11,565 nucleotides of DNA from Streptosporangiaceae bacterium. Lineage in GTDB: Bacteria; Actinomycetota; Actinomycetes; Streptosporangiales; Streptosporangiaceae. Below, piece by piece: positions 1 through 5,990 of the stretch (positions are counted from its first letter, which is position 1; the number at the start of each line of letters is the position of its first letter). The stretch lies in assembly GCA_030040475.1 (NCBI GenBank), contig JASHTQ010000196.1:1-11565 (forward strand), in the 5' to 3' direction. Position numbers and translations under genes: made by a program. Under the pieces are notes generated by a model, which was given only the letters and a program-made list of their open reading frames with translations, did no database searches and was not told the DNA's origin.

Positions 1-1269
1 GCGGGCTCGTGGATCTACATCGGCACCCAGGGCATCTTGCAGGGCACCTACGAGACCTTCGCCGCGATAGCCGCCAAACGATTCGGCGGGACCCTCCAGG
101 GCACGATCACCCTGACCGCGGGGCTGGGCGGCATGGGCGGCGCCCAGCCGCTGGCCGTGACGATGAACGGCGGCGTGGTCATCTGCGTCGAGTGCGATCA
201 GTCCCGCATCAGCAGGAGGATCGAGTTCGGCTACCTGGACGAGCAGGCAAAAGACCTGGACGACGCGATCAGGAGGGCCACCGAAGCCCGTGACAAGGGC
301 CAGCCCCTGTCCATCGGCCTGCTTGGCAACGCCGCCGACATCTTCCCGAGCCTGCTCAGGAGCAACGCCCCCATCGACATCGTCACCGACCAGACCTCGG
401 CGCACGACCCGCTCACCTACCTGCCCAGCGGCGTCGCGTTCGAGGACATGCCCGCGCTGCGCGCCGAGGACCCCGAAGGGTTCACCACAAGAGCCCGCGA
501 GTCGATGGCCGCCCAGGTCGCGGCCATGGTCGGCTTCCTGGACGCGGGCGCGGAGGTCTTCGACTACGGCAACTCCATCCGCGGCGAGGCCGAACTGGCC
601 GGCTACACCAGGGCCTTCGAATTCCCCGGCTTCGTGCCCGCCTACATCAGGCCGCTGTTCTGCGAGGGCAAGGGCCCGTTCCGCTGGGCCGCGCTGTCCG
701 GGGACGCCGGCGACATCGCCGCCACCGACCGGGCCATCCTCGACCTGTTCCCGAACAACGAGGCGCTGGCCCGCTGGATCCGCCTGGCGGGGGAGAAGGT
801 GCACTTCCAGGGCCTCCCGGCGCGCATCTGCTGGCTCGGCTACGGCGAGCGCAACCTGGCCGGCCTCCGGTTCAACGAGATGGTAAAGAACGGCGAGGTC
901 AAGGCCCCGATCGTGCTCGGCCGCGACCACCTGGACTGCGGCTCGGTCGCGTCCCCCTACCGCGAGACCGAGGCGATGGCCGACGGCTCCGACGCGATCG
1001 CCGACTGGCCGCTGCTGAACGCCCTGGTCAACACGGCCTCCGGCGCCTCCTGGGTGTCCATCCACCACGGCGGCGGCGTCGGCATCGGCCGCTCCATCCA
1101 CGCCGGCCAGGTCTGCGTCGCCGACGGCACCGACCTGGCCGCGCAGAAGCTGGAGCGCGTGCTGACCAACGACCCGGCGATGGGGGTGATCAGGCACACC
1201 GACGCCGGCTACGACCTGGCCGCCACGGTGGCCGCGGAGCGCGGCGTCCGCGTCCCGATGGCGCGCTGA
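1..1269 (+). CDS. hutU: Urocanate hydratase (urocanase), N-terminus cut by window edge
   Basis: This is the C-terminal 422 residues of urocanase, the cytoplasmic NAD-dependent enzyme that hydrates urocanate to 4-imidazolone-5-propionate, the second step of histidine degradation. The frame is open from base 1, so the start and roughly 130 residues lie upstream (the family is about 550 residues long). Visible family motifs, in window residue numbers, are the [13 protein letters not shown] block (8-20), the glycine-rich NAD-contacting [10 protein letters not shown] (41-50), DQTSAHDPL (130-138), FDYGNSIR (187-194), [11 protein letters not shown] (211-221), [10 protein letters not shown] (269-278), GRDHLD (307-312) and HHGGGVG (355-361). 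These run in the usual order and the C-terminus is complete, so the enzyme looks intact. The stop codon shares one base with the next ATG (TGATG at 1267-1271), indicating translational coupling. Motif recall from the Pseudomonas enzyme makes the identification very secure. Confidence 0.98.
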   Translation, partial: AGSWIYIGTQGILQGTYETFAAIAAKRFGGTLQGTITLTAGLGGMGGAQPLAVTMNGGVVICVECDQSRISRRIEFGYLDEQAKDLDDAIRRATEARDKGQPLSIGLLGNAADIFPSLLRSNAPIDIVTDQTSAHDPLTYLPSGVAFEDMPALRAEDPEGFTTRARESMAAQVAAMVGFLDAGAEVFDYGNSIRGEAELAGYTRAFEFPGFVPAYIRPLFCEGKGPFRWAALSGDAGDIAATDRAILDLFPNNEALARWIRLAGEKVHFQGLPARICWLGYGERNLAGLRFNEMVKNGEVKAPIVLGRDHLDCGSVASPYRETEAMADGSDAIADWPLLNALVNTASGASWVSIHHGGGVGIGRSIHAGQVCVADGTDLAAQKLERVLTNDPAMGVIRHTDAGYDLAATVAAERGVRVPMAR

Positions 1270-2588
1270 TGGCCTTCGCCGACCTCTGGCGCGAGCTTGA
1301 GCCGCTGGGCCGCGACCCGCAGACCGGCGGCTACCGCCGCTATTCGTGGACGCAGGCCGACGCGCAGTGCCGCGCCTGGTTCACCGCCCAGGCGCAGCGC
1401 CGCGGCCTGACCGTCGAGCCCGACCGCAACGGCAACCTGTGGGCCTGGTGGGGCCGGAAAAGAGCCGGCGCCATCGCCACCGGCAGCCACCTGGACTCGG
1501 TCCCCGACGGCGGCGGCTTCGACGGGGCGCTGGGCGTGGTATCCGCGCTGGCCGCCGTCGACCTTCTAAAAGAAAAAAGCTTTTATCCCGAACGATCCGT
1601 GGTGCTTGCCACATTCACAGAAGAAGAAGGCGGGCGGTTCGGGGTTCCATGCCTCGGCAGCCGGCTGATGACCGGGGTCATGGACCCGGAACGGGCGCGG
1701 GCGCTCACCGACGGCCAGGGCGTCACCCTTGCCGAGGCGATGGCGGCGGCGGGCTTCGACCCGGCCGGGATCGGCCCGGACGAGCAGCGGCTGTCCGGCC
1801 TGGCGGCGTTCGTCGAACTGCACGTGGAGCAGGGCCGCGCGCTCGCGCCGCTGGGCGCCCCGGTCGGCATCGGCGAGTCCATCTGGCCACACGACCGCTG
1901 GCGGCTGGAGTTCGCCGGCCGCCCCGACCACGCAGGCACCACCCGCCTCGCCGACCGCCACGACCCGATGCTGCCCTACGCGAGCACGGTCCTGGCCGCC
2001 CGCCAGGCCGCCGCCGACCACGGATCGCTGGCCACCTTCGGCAAGGTGATCGCGAAGCCAGGCGGCACCAACGGCATCTCAAGCTCGGTCACGGCCTGGC
2101 TCGACGCCCGCGCCCCGGACGAAGCCACCCTCGATGCGACGATCGCCACCATTCGTTCGGAAGCAGAAAAATTCTCTACCGAGCACAACGTGACCCTCGC
2201 CGTCAGCCAGGAGTCCCATACCCCCCTGGTCCGCTTCGACCCAGCCCTGACCGCCCGCATCGCGGCGATCCTCGCCACTGCCGGGCCGCTCGTGGCGCCG
2301 CCGCCGGAGTCCGCGCGTAATGAAACCGGACTTTCAGTACCTCCTGAGGTACTGAATCCCGGGTTTCATGCCCCCGCGCTTGAGGCGGCCGCCGGCCCGC
2401 CGGTGCTGCCGACCGGGGCCGGCCACGACGCCGGGTTCCTGGCCGCCAGGATCCCGGCTGCGATGCTGTTCGTGCGCAACCCGACCGGCGTCTCGCACTC
2501 GCCAGCCGAGCACGCCGACCTGGCGGACTGCGAGGCCGGGGTCCGTGCGCTCGCGGCCGTGCTCGAGGACCTGGCGGGCCGTCCGTGA
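1269..2588 (+). CDS. M20-family amidohydrolase of the allantoate amidohydrolase/carbamoylase type in a hut locus
   Basis: The 439-residue product is a zinc-dependent M20 amidohydrolase of the allantoate amidohydrolase / N-carbamoyl-amino-acid hydrolase group. Likely metal ligands are H74 (GSHLDS), D85 (GGFDGALG), E119/E120 (TEEEGGRFG), H185 (VELHVEQG) and H410 (GVSHSPAEH); PTGAGHDAG (381-389) is also typical. The lid/dimer domain runs from about 205 to 325 and includes GRPDHAGTTR and GTNGISSSV. The start overlaps the hutU stop by one base and the end overlaps the hutF start by four, so it belongs to the hut operon. No HutG is seen here, so I infer that it may cleave N-formyl-L-glutamate to glutamate and formate. 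Allantoate or an N-carbamoyl amino acid remain possible substrates. Two oddities: a stretch of about 35 residues (340-375) looks extra compared with AllC-type proteins and carries a DNA palindrome, and there are A/T-rich patches near 1563-1625 and 2150-2182. Confidence 0.9.
   Translation: MAFADLWRELEPLGRDPQTGGYRRYSWTQADAQCRAWFTAQAQRRGLTVEPDRNGNLWAWWGRKRAGAIATGSHLDSVPDGGGFDGALGVVSALAAVDLLKEKSFYPERSVVLATFTEEEGGRFGVPCLGSRLMTGVMDPERARALTDGQGVTLAEAMAAAGFDPAGIGPDEQRLSGLAAFVELHVEQGRALAPLGAPVGIGESIWPHDRWRLEFAGRPDHAGTTRLADRHDPMLPYASTVLAARQAAADHGSLATFGKVIAKPGGTNGISSSVTAWLDARAPDEATLDATIATIRSEAEKFSTEHNVTLAVSQESHTPLVRFDPALTARIAAILATAGPLVAPPPESARNETGLSVPPEVLNPGFHAPALEAAAGPPVLPTGAGHDAGFLAARIPAAMLFVRNPTGVSHSPAEHADLADCEAGVRALAAVLEDLAGRP
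2320..2369. repeat. 50-bp imperfect palindrome inside the M20 gene
   Basis: The outer arms ATGAAACC (2320-2327) and GGTTTCAT (2362-2369) pair perfectly over 8 bp. The inner arms TTCAGTACCTC (2333-2343) and GAGGTACTGAA (2346-2356) pair perfectly over 11 bp around a 2-base loop. A 5x5 internal bulge with one matching pair separates them. The segment is clearly richer in A/T than its surroundings and encodes residues 351-367 of the M20 protein in frame, within a stretch that seems absent from the family. It resembles a small palindromic (REP- or RPE-like) insertion. No second copy was seen in this window. Confidence 0.8.
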
Positions 2589-4006
2589 CCCGGTACTGGC
2601 TGGCCGAACTCGCCTGGCTTCCCGGCCAGGGCGTGTGCTACGACGTGCTGATCGAGGCGAGCGGGGAGCGCTTCACCGCTGTCACCCCAGATGCCCCGTC
2701 GATTCCCCCAGACGCCGAGCACCTCAGCGGCCTCACGCTCCCCGGGTTTGCCAACGCCCACTCGCACGCCTTCCACCGCGCGCTGCGGGCCAGCACGCAG
2801 GCCGACCGCGGGACGTTCTGGACCTGGCGCGAGCGCATGTACGAGGTGGCGGCGCGGCTCGACCCGGACAGCTACCGCCTGCTGGCCCGCGCCGTGTACG
2901 CCGAGATGGCGCTGGCCGGGATCAGCTGCGTGGGGGAGTTCCACTACCTGCACCACCAGCCGGACGCCCGCCCGTACCCCGACCCCAACGCGATGGGCCG
3001 GGCGCTGATCGAGGCGGCGGCGCAGGCCGGCCTGCGGATCACGCTGCTCGACGCGTGCTACCTGACCGGCGGCCTTGACCCCTCGGCGCCGGCCCCCGTT
3101 TCGGGCTCCCCGTCCGCCTACACCCCGTCGGCCCCGTCGGGCCTGCTGCCGCTGGCCGGCGCCCAGGTCCGCTTCAGCGACGGCAACGCCGAGCGATGGG
3201 CGGCCAGGGTGACCGCCCTCGGCTACGACCAGTACGGCATGGTCACGCCGCACGCCAAGGTCGGCGCCGCGATCCATTCCGTCCGGGCGGTTCCCAGGGA
3301 AGAAATGCACCAGGTCGTGTCCTGGGCGCACAGCTGCGGTGCCCCGCTGCACGTGCACATGGCAGAGCAGCTGGCCGAGAACGACGTGTGCCAGGCCTTC
3401 TACGGCGTCTCCCCGGCCCGGCTGCTGTACGAGGAAGACGTCCTCGGCCCGCGCGCCACGGTCGTGCACGCGACCCATGTCGACGCCGCCGACCTGGAGC
3501 TGCTCGGCGGCTGCCACGCGTTCGCCTGCATCTGCCCCACCACCGAGCGGGACCTCGGCGACGGCCTGGCTCCCTCGATGGCGCTGGCCGAGGCGGGCTG
3601 CACGCTCACCCTCGGCAGCGACAGCCACGCGGTCATCGACATCCTCGAGGAGGCCCGCGGCGTCGAGTACGCCGAACGTCTGGCGTACCAGGCCCGCGGC
3701 CACTTCACCGCCGAGGACCTGCTGCAGGCCGCCACCGCGGACGGCCACGCCAGCCTGGGCTGGCCCGACGCGGGCGAGATCGTCCCCGGCGCCTGGGCCG
3801 ACCTGGTCACGGTGTCGCTGGACAGCGTGCGCACCGCCGGATCCGACGATGACCTTGCCGCCGAGGCGGCGGTCTTCGCCGCCACCGCCGCCGACATCCA
3901 CCACGTGGTCATCGGCGGCCGCGACGTGGTCCGCGACGGAGAGCACCTGCTCGTGCGGGACGTGCCGGGCCAGCTCGCCGCGGCGATCCAGGCGATCCTC
4001 GCCTGA
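2585..4006 (+). CDS. hutF: Formimidoylglutamate deiminase
   Basis: HutF is a cytoplasmic, metal-dependent amidohydrolase-superfamily enzyme that converts N-formimidoyl-L-glutamate to N-formyl-L-glutamate and ammonia in the five-step histidine pathway. The 473-residue product carries the paired metal histidines in NAHSHAFHR (H59, H61), a third metal histidine in HVHMAEQ (256-262), the catalytic-region histidines in VVHATHVD (H295, H298) and the metal aspartate in GSDSH (D346). RGTFWTWRERMYE (75-87) and CICPTTERDLGDG (315-327) are also typical of HutF rather than guanine deaminase. The GTG start overlaps the M20 stop by 4 bp (GTGA), which fixes it and implies coupled translation. Residues about 164-188 form an Ala/Ser/Pro-rich loop that seems longer than usual and explains the slightly large size. 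HutI, which makes its substrate, is not in the window. Confidence 0.95.
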   Translation: MTRYWLAELAWLPGQGVCYDVLIEASGERFTAVTPDAPSIPPDAEHLSGLTLPGFANAHSHAFHRALRASTQADRGTFWTWRERMYEVAARLDPDSYRLLARAVYAEMALAGISCVGEFHYLHHQPDARPYPDPNAMGRALIEAAAQAGLRITLLDACYLTGGLDPSAPAPVSGSPSAYTPSAPSGLLPLAGAQVRFSDGNAERWAARVTALGYDQYGMVTPHAKVGAAIHSVRAVPREEMHQVVSWAHSCGAPLHVHMAEQLAENDVCQAFYGVSPARLLYEEDVLGPRATVVHATHVDAADLELLGGCHAFACICPTTERDLGDGLAPSMALAEAGCTLTLGSDSHAVIDILEEARGVEYAERLAYQARGHFTAEDLLQAATADGHASLGWPDAGEIVPGAWADLVTVSLDSVRTAGSDDDLAAEAAVFAATAADIHHVVIGGRDVVRDGEHLLVRDVPGQLAAAIQAILA

Positions 4007-4019
4007 GAGTATTGACGCC

Positions 4020-4790
4020 ATGACCGACATTCCCGAAGTGGACCTCGGCGGCGGCGCCGCCATGCCGATGGTCGGATTCGGCACCTGGCAGCTGCAGGGG
4101 CGGCGCGCCTACGAGGCCGTCAGGTACGCCCTGCAGGCGGGCTACCGGCACATCGATACCGCCACCATGTACCGGAACGAGGGCGAGGTCGGCCGGGCCA
4201 TCGCGGAGGCAGGCCTGGACCGCAAGGAGCTATTCGTCACCACCAAGCTGCCGCCCGGCAACGCCGGGCGGGCCCGGGCCACCCTGGCCGAGAGCCTGCA
4301 CGCCCTCGGCACCGATTACCTGGACCTGTGGCTGATCCACTGGCCGCCGCGCAGGCAGGCCTCGGTGCCGCTGTGGCGGGACTTCCTCGCGCTCAGGGAC
4401 GAGGGACGCTGCCGCGCGGTCGGGGTGAGCAACTACGGCATCGCCGAGATCGACGAGCTGATCGCGGCGACGGGGGAGCGGCCCGCGGTGAACCAGATCC
4501 CGTGGAGCCCATCCCGGTACGACCAGGCGCTGCTGGCCGCGCACGCCGAGCGCGGCGTGGCGGTCGAGGGCTACAGCCCGCTCAAGGGCACCAGGCTGAG
4601 CGACCCCGTGCTGGCGGAGATAGCGGCCAGGCACGGAGCCACCCCAGCCCAGGTGGTCCTGCGCTGGCACCTTGAGATCGGCGTCACCGTCATCCCCAAG
4701 TCCGCGAGGCCCGAGCGCATCCAGTCGAACTTCGACCTGTTCGGCTTCTCCCTCACCGCCGAGGAGGTGGCCCGCATCGGCCGCCGTTAG
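4020..4790 (+). CDS. Aldo/keto reductase (2,5-diketo-D-gluconate reductase-like)
   Basis: The 256-residue product is an NADPH-dependent aldo/keto reductase with a TIM-barrel fold. The AKR catalytic tetrad is complete: D46 and Y51 (HIDTATMYRNE), K76 (TTKLP) and H107 (WLIHWPP). The C-terminal cofactor signature VIPKSARPERIQSN is present, with Lys/Ser/Arg residues that normally hold the NADPH 2'-phosphate. Its physiological substrate cannot be read from the sequence. The protein ends right after LTAEEVARIGRR, about 15-20 residues earlier than many prokaryotic relatives, so part of the C-terminal loop is missing; the core looks functional. The ATG lies 13 bp after the hutF stop with only a weak GAGAG upstream, so read-through from the hut operon is likely, but a link to histidine catabolism is unproven. 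Confidence 0.93.
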   Translation: MTDIPEVDLGGGAAMPMVGFGTWQLQGRRAYEAVRYALQAGYRHIDTATMYRNEGEVGRAIAEAGLDRKELFVTTKLPPGNAGRARATLAESLHALGTDYLDLWLIHWPPRRQASVPLWRDFLALRDEGRCRAVGVSNYGIAEIDELIAATGERPAVNQIPWSPSRYDQALLAAHAERGVAVEGYSPLKGTRLSDPVLAEIAARHGATPAQVVLRWHLEIGVTVIPKSARPERIQSNFDLFGFSLTAEEVARIGRR

Positions 4791-4833
4791 GAAGCTGCGT
4801 AGTATGCCGCACCAGGCGGCCGCTGGCAAGTGG

Positions 4834-4842
4834 TTGTCCACA
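4834..4842 (+). promoter_or_regulatory. DnaA-box-like site 1 upstream of ssb
   Basis: TTGTCCACA matches exactly the form of DnaA box preferred in high-GC actinobacteria. It lies 124 bp before the ssb start and is followed by GGC, as is the second box, so the two sites share TT(G/A)TCCACAGGC as a direct repeat. Confidence 0.6.
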
Positions 4843-4863
4843 GGCAGGGCTATCACGCCCGAG

Positions 4864-4872
4864 TTATCCACA
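4864..4872 (+). promoter_or_regulatory. DnaA-box-like site 2 upstream of ssb
   Basis: TTATCCACA matches the classical bacterial DnaA-box consensus. It is in the same orientation as the first box and starts exactly 30 bp after it, close to three helical turns. The pair could let DnaA bind cooperatively and control the downstream SSB gene. A third, weaker match (TGGTCCACC, 4907-4915) is 7 of 9 and may be chance. Confidence 0.6.
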
Positions 4873-4926
4873 GGCGTGCGGCCGTTCCGGCGGCGGGGTC
4901 CCCGGCTGGTCCACCGTGAAGGGAGC

Positions 4927-4947
4927 CCGGTGACGCGAGGTCACCGG
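4927..4947 (+). promoter_or_regulatory. Hairpin in the ssb leader next to the ribosome site
   Basis: CCGGTGAC (4927-4934) and GTCACCGG (4940-4947) form a perfect 8-bp inverted repeat with a 5-base loop (GCGAG). It ends 5 bases before the Shine-Dalgarno sequence of ssb and has no T-run. It could be an RNA structure affecting translation or a DNA operator; the sequence does not decide which. Confidence 0.5.
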
Positions 4948-4952
4948 AACCC

Positions 4953-4959
4953 AAGGAGG
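4953..4959 (+). promoter_or_regulatory. Shine-Dalgarno site deciding the ssb start
   Basis: AAGGAGG is near-perfect. Two ATGs follow: one at 4961, only one base away and closed after two codons (ATG CTA TGA), and one at 4966, six bases away. The spacing favours 4966 as the true start, although the upstream frame is open. Confidence 0.85.
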
Positions 4960-4965
4960 AATGCT

Positions 4966-5622
4966 ATGAGCCAGGGCGGATACGTGACCCTCGTCGGGTA
5001 CGTCGCGCGGGACCCGATCATTCGCAAGACGAAGCAGGGCACGAATGTCACCGACCTGCGGGTGGGCACGACGCCCAGGGTCCTCGACCGGACGACCAAC
5101 GAGTGGCGCGACGGTGCCACGAGCTACTACACGGTGAAGTGCTGGCGCAGGCTCGCTGACCACACGAAGGCCAGCCTGCACAAGGGCGACCCGGTCGTGG
5201 TCAAGGGCCGCTTCCGCACCAGCAGCTACGAAGACAAGACCGGACAGCTCAGGACCGACATCGAGATCGAGGCGGACGCCATCGGACATGACCTGAGCCG
5301 GGGCATATCCAATTACTTCCGCACCCGCACGCAGGCGGACACCGGCGACGACAGCGCCCGGGCCGACGGCAATCCCGGCGCCGCCGCCGGCACCGGTGTC
5401 CAGGACGACGGGCCGACAGCGCACGGCCGGGCAGAGGACCTCATCGACGACGAGGCGATCAAGCGATTCGAGCGCGAACTCGGCGCAGGCCTGCACGGGG
5501 ACGAGTTCCCGGCACAGGCCGTCGACGAGGACGACGAGGTCGACGAAGAGGAGGACGATGAGCACGAGGCGATCAGGACCCCTGGGACCCCCAGGACCCC
5601 TGAGGCCTCAATGCCCATCTGA
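4966..5622 (+). CDS. ssb: Single-stranded DNA-binding protein, actinobacterial SsbB-type paralogue
   Basis: The 218-residue product has an N-terminal OB fold (about 5-110) with the SSB hallmarks GYVARDP, DLRVGTTPR, SYYTVKCWRRLA, LHKGDPVVVKGRFRTSSYED and TDIEIEADAIGHDL. It should bind single-stranded DNA during replication, repair or recombination. The C-terminal half (111-218) is a low-complexity linker with a strongly acidic run at 187-201 and a TPGTPRTPEA segment. It ends in MPI, not in the canonical acidic DDDIPF-type tip used to recruit partners, so it is more likely the second SSB (SsbB type) than the replicative one. In M. tuberculosis the SSBb gene Rv2478c lies directly beside ettA (Rv2477c); here ettA is the second gene downstream. 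The start at 4966 is supported by AAGGAGG. The upstream gap carries two DnaA boxes and a hairpin. A 10-bp palindrome (TGAGGCCTCA, 5601-5610) lies near the 3' end. Confidence 0.92.
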   Translation: MSQGGYVTLVGYVARDPIIRKTKQGTNVTDLRVGTTPRVLDRTTNEWRDGATSYYTVKCWRRLADHTKASLHKGDPVVVKGRFRTSSYEDKTGQLRTDIEIEADAIGHDLSRGISNYFRTRTQADTGDDSARADGNPGAAAGTGVQDDGPTAHGRAEDLIDDEAIKRFERELGAGLHGDEFPAQAVDEDDEVDEEEDDEHEAIRTPGTPRTPEASMPI

Positions 5623-5672
5623 ACCCTAGCTCCAGATCACGCCTCGCACCGACTCCACCTCTCCCCCACTCC

Positions 5673-5765
5673 GCCGACTGTCGCGCGGTCTGCCGACTGT
5701 CGCGCTGTCTGCCCATTGCTGTGTCGCCGGGTCTGCCGACTGGTGTGTCGCCGGCCTGCCGACTG
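5673..5765 (+). repeat. Degenerate tandem repeat with core GCCGACTG
   Basis: The core GCCGACTG occurs at 5673, 5692, 5735 and 5758, with a diverged copy GCCCATTG at 5711. Start-to-start spacings are 19, 19, 24 and 23 bp. The sequence between the cores is also related (TCGCGCGGTCT, TCGCGCTGTCT, then two versions containing GTGTCGCCGG). It lies directly after the ssb stop codon. Confidence 0.7.
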
Positions 5766-5772
5766 CAGGCCG
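5752..5772 (+). terminator. Possible ssb terminator hairpin
   Basis: CGGCCTGC (5752-5759) and GCAGGCCG (5765-5772) form a perfect 8-bp GC-rich stem with a 5-base loop, 130 bp after the ssb stop. There is no T-run, which is common for actinobacterial terminators. It overlaps the last tandem repeat copy, so a role other than termination is possible. Confidence 0.4.
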
Positions 5773-5822
5773 CAGGGGACTGGTGGCCGAGTCTTGTTGA
5801 CTACACGCCGACCGGGTCCTTA

Positions 5823-5862
5823 GGCCGACCGCTCCCCGCGGTCTGGCCTAGCCCGGTCGGCC
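5823..5862. repeat. 9-bp inverted repeat in the ssb-GGDEF gap
   Basis: GGCCGACCG (5823-5831) and CGGTCGGCC (5854-5862) are perfect inverted copies with a 22-base spacer. A competing smaller pairing, TAGGCC (5821-5826) with GGCCTA (5845-5850), is also possible. It could be a second terminator or a protein-binding site upstream of the GGDEF promoter. Confidence 0.45.
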
Positions 5863-5924
5863 CGCCCCCGCGGACCACATCCGTCAACATACCGGTTTCT
5901 CGGCGCGTCAGCACTATTCGCACC

Positions 5925-5930
5925 TATAAT
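5925..5930 (+). promoter_or_regulatory. TATAAT -10 box upstream of the GGDEF gene
   Basis: The hexamer is a perfect sigma-70 (HrdB-type) -10 consensus in an unusually A/T-rich patch, 60 bp before the chosen start. No good -35 hexamer is found at 16-19 bp spacing, so the promoter may need an activator. TTAC (5932-5935) and GTAA (5941-5944) form a small inverted repeat over the expected transcription start, a possible operator. Confidence 0.55.
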
Positions 5931-5990
5931 GTTACCTACCGTAATGACTGGCCTTGAGGCCGCCCGGCCTTGCGCATGCTGGGAGGAGGC

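Larger units (their letters stand above)
5623..5990. other. Non-coding gap between ssb and the GGDEF gene
   Basis: I see no credible gene in these 368 bp. The gap holds degenerate tandem copies of GCCGACTG (5673-5765), two GC-rich inverted repeats (5752-5772 and 5823-5862), and an A/T-richer stretch (about 5880-5950) containing a TATAAT box that probably drives the downstream gene. A TTGACT at 5797-5802 followed 18 bp later by TAGGCC is a weak second promoter candidate. Short open frames here have no ribosome site and no recognisable protein. Confidence 0.7.

Noticed and set aside
1573..1579. AAAAAAG resembling a programmed -1 frameshift heptamer
   Set aside because: Its phase is wrong: the zero-frame codons are GAA AAA AGC, not the A AAA AAG grouping needed for tandem slippage, and the downstream frame is intact.
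2366..4084. Long minus-strand open frame opposite hutF
   Set aside because: It mirrors a confidently identified gene, has low-complexity Gly/Arg/Val-rich translation and no family motif; such shadows are common in GC-rich DNA.
4834..4872. Replication origin
   Set aside because: Only two boxes, no A/T-rich unwinding element, and no dnaA, dnaN or rpmH nearby.
4672..4965. Upstream extension of the SSB frame
   Set aside because: It overlaps the reductase and the DnaA-box region, has no OB-fold similarity, and AAGGAGG clearly points to ATG 4966.
5673..5765. CRISPR array
   Set aside because: Units are short, degenerate and irregularly spaced at 19-24 bp, with no unique spacers and no cas genes.
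5797..5826. TTGACT with TAGGCC as a strong promoter
   Set aside because: The -10 part lacks the final T and lies in a GC-rich inverted repeat; kept only as a weak possibility.
5721..5957. 78-codon open frame in the ssb-GGDEF gap
   Set aside because: No ribosome site, translates repeats and the promoter region, no recognisable protein.
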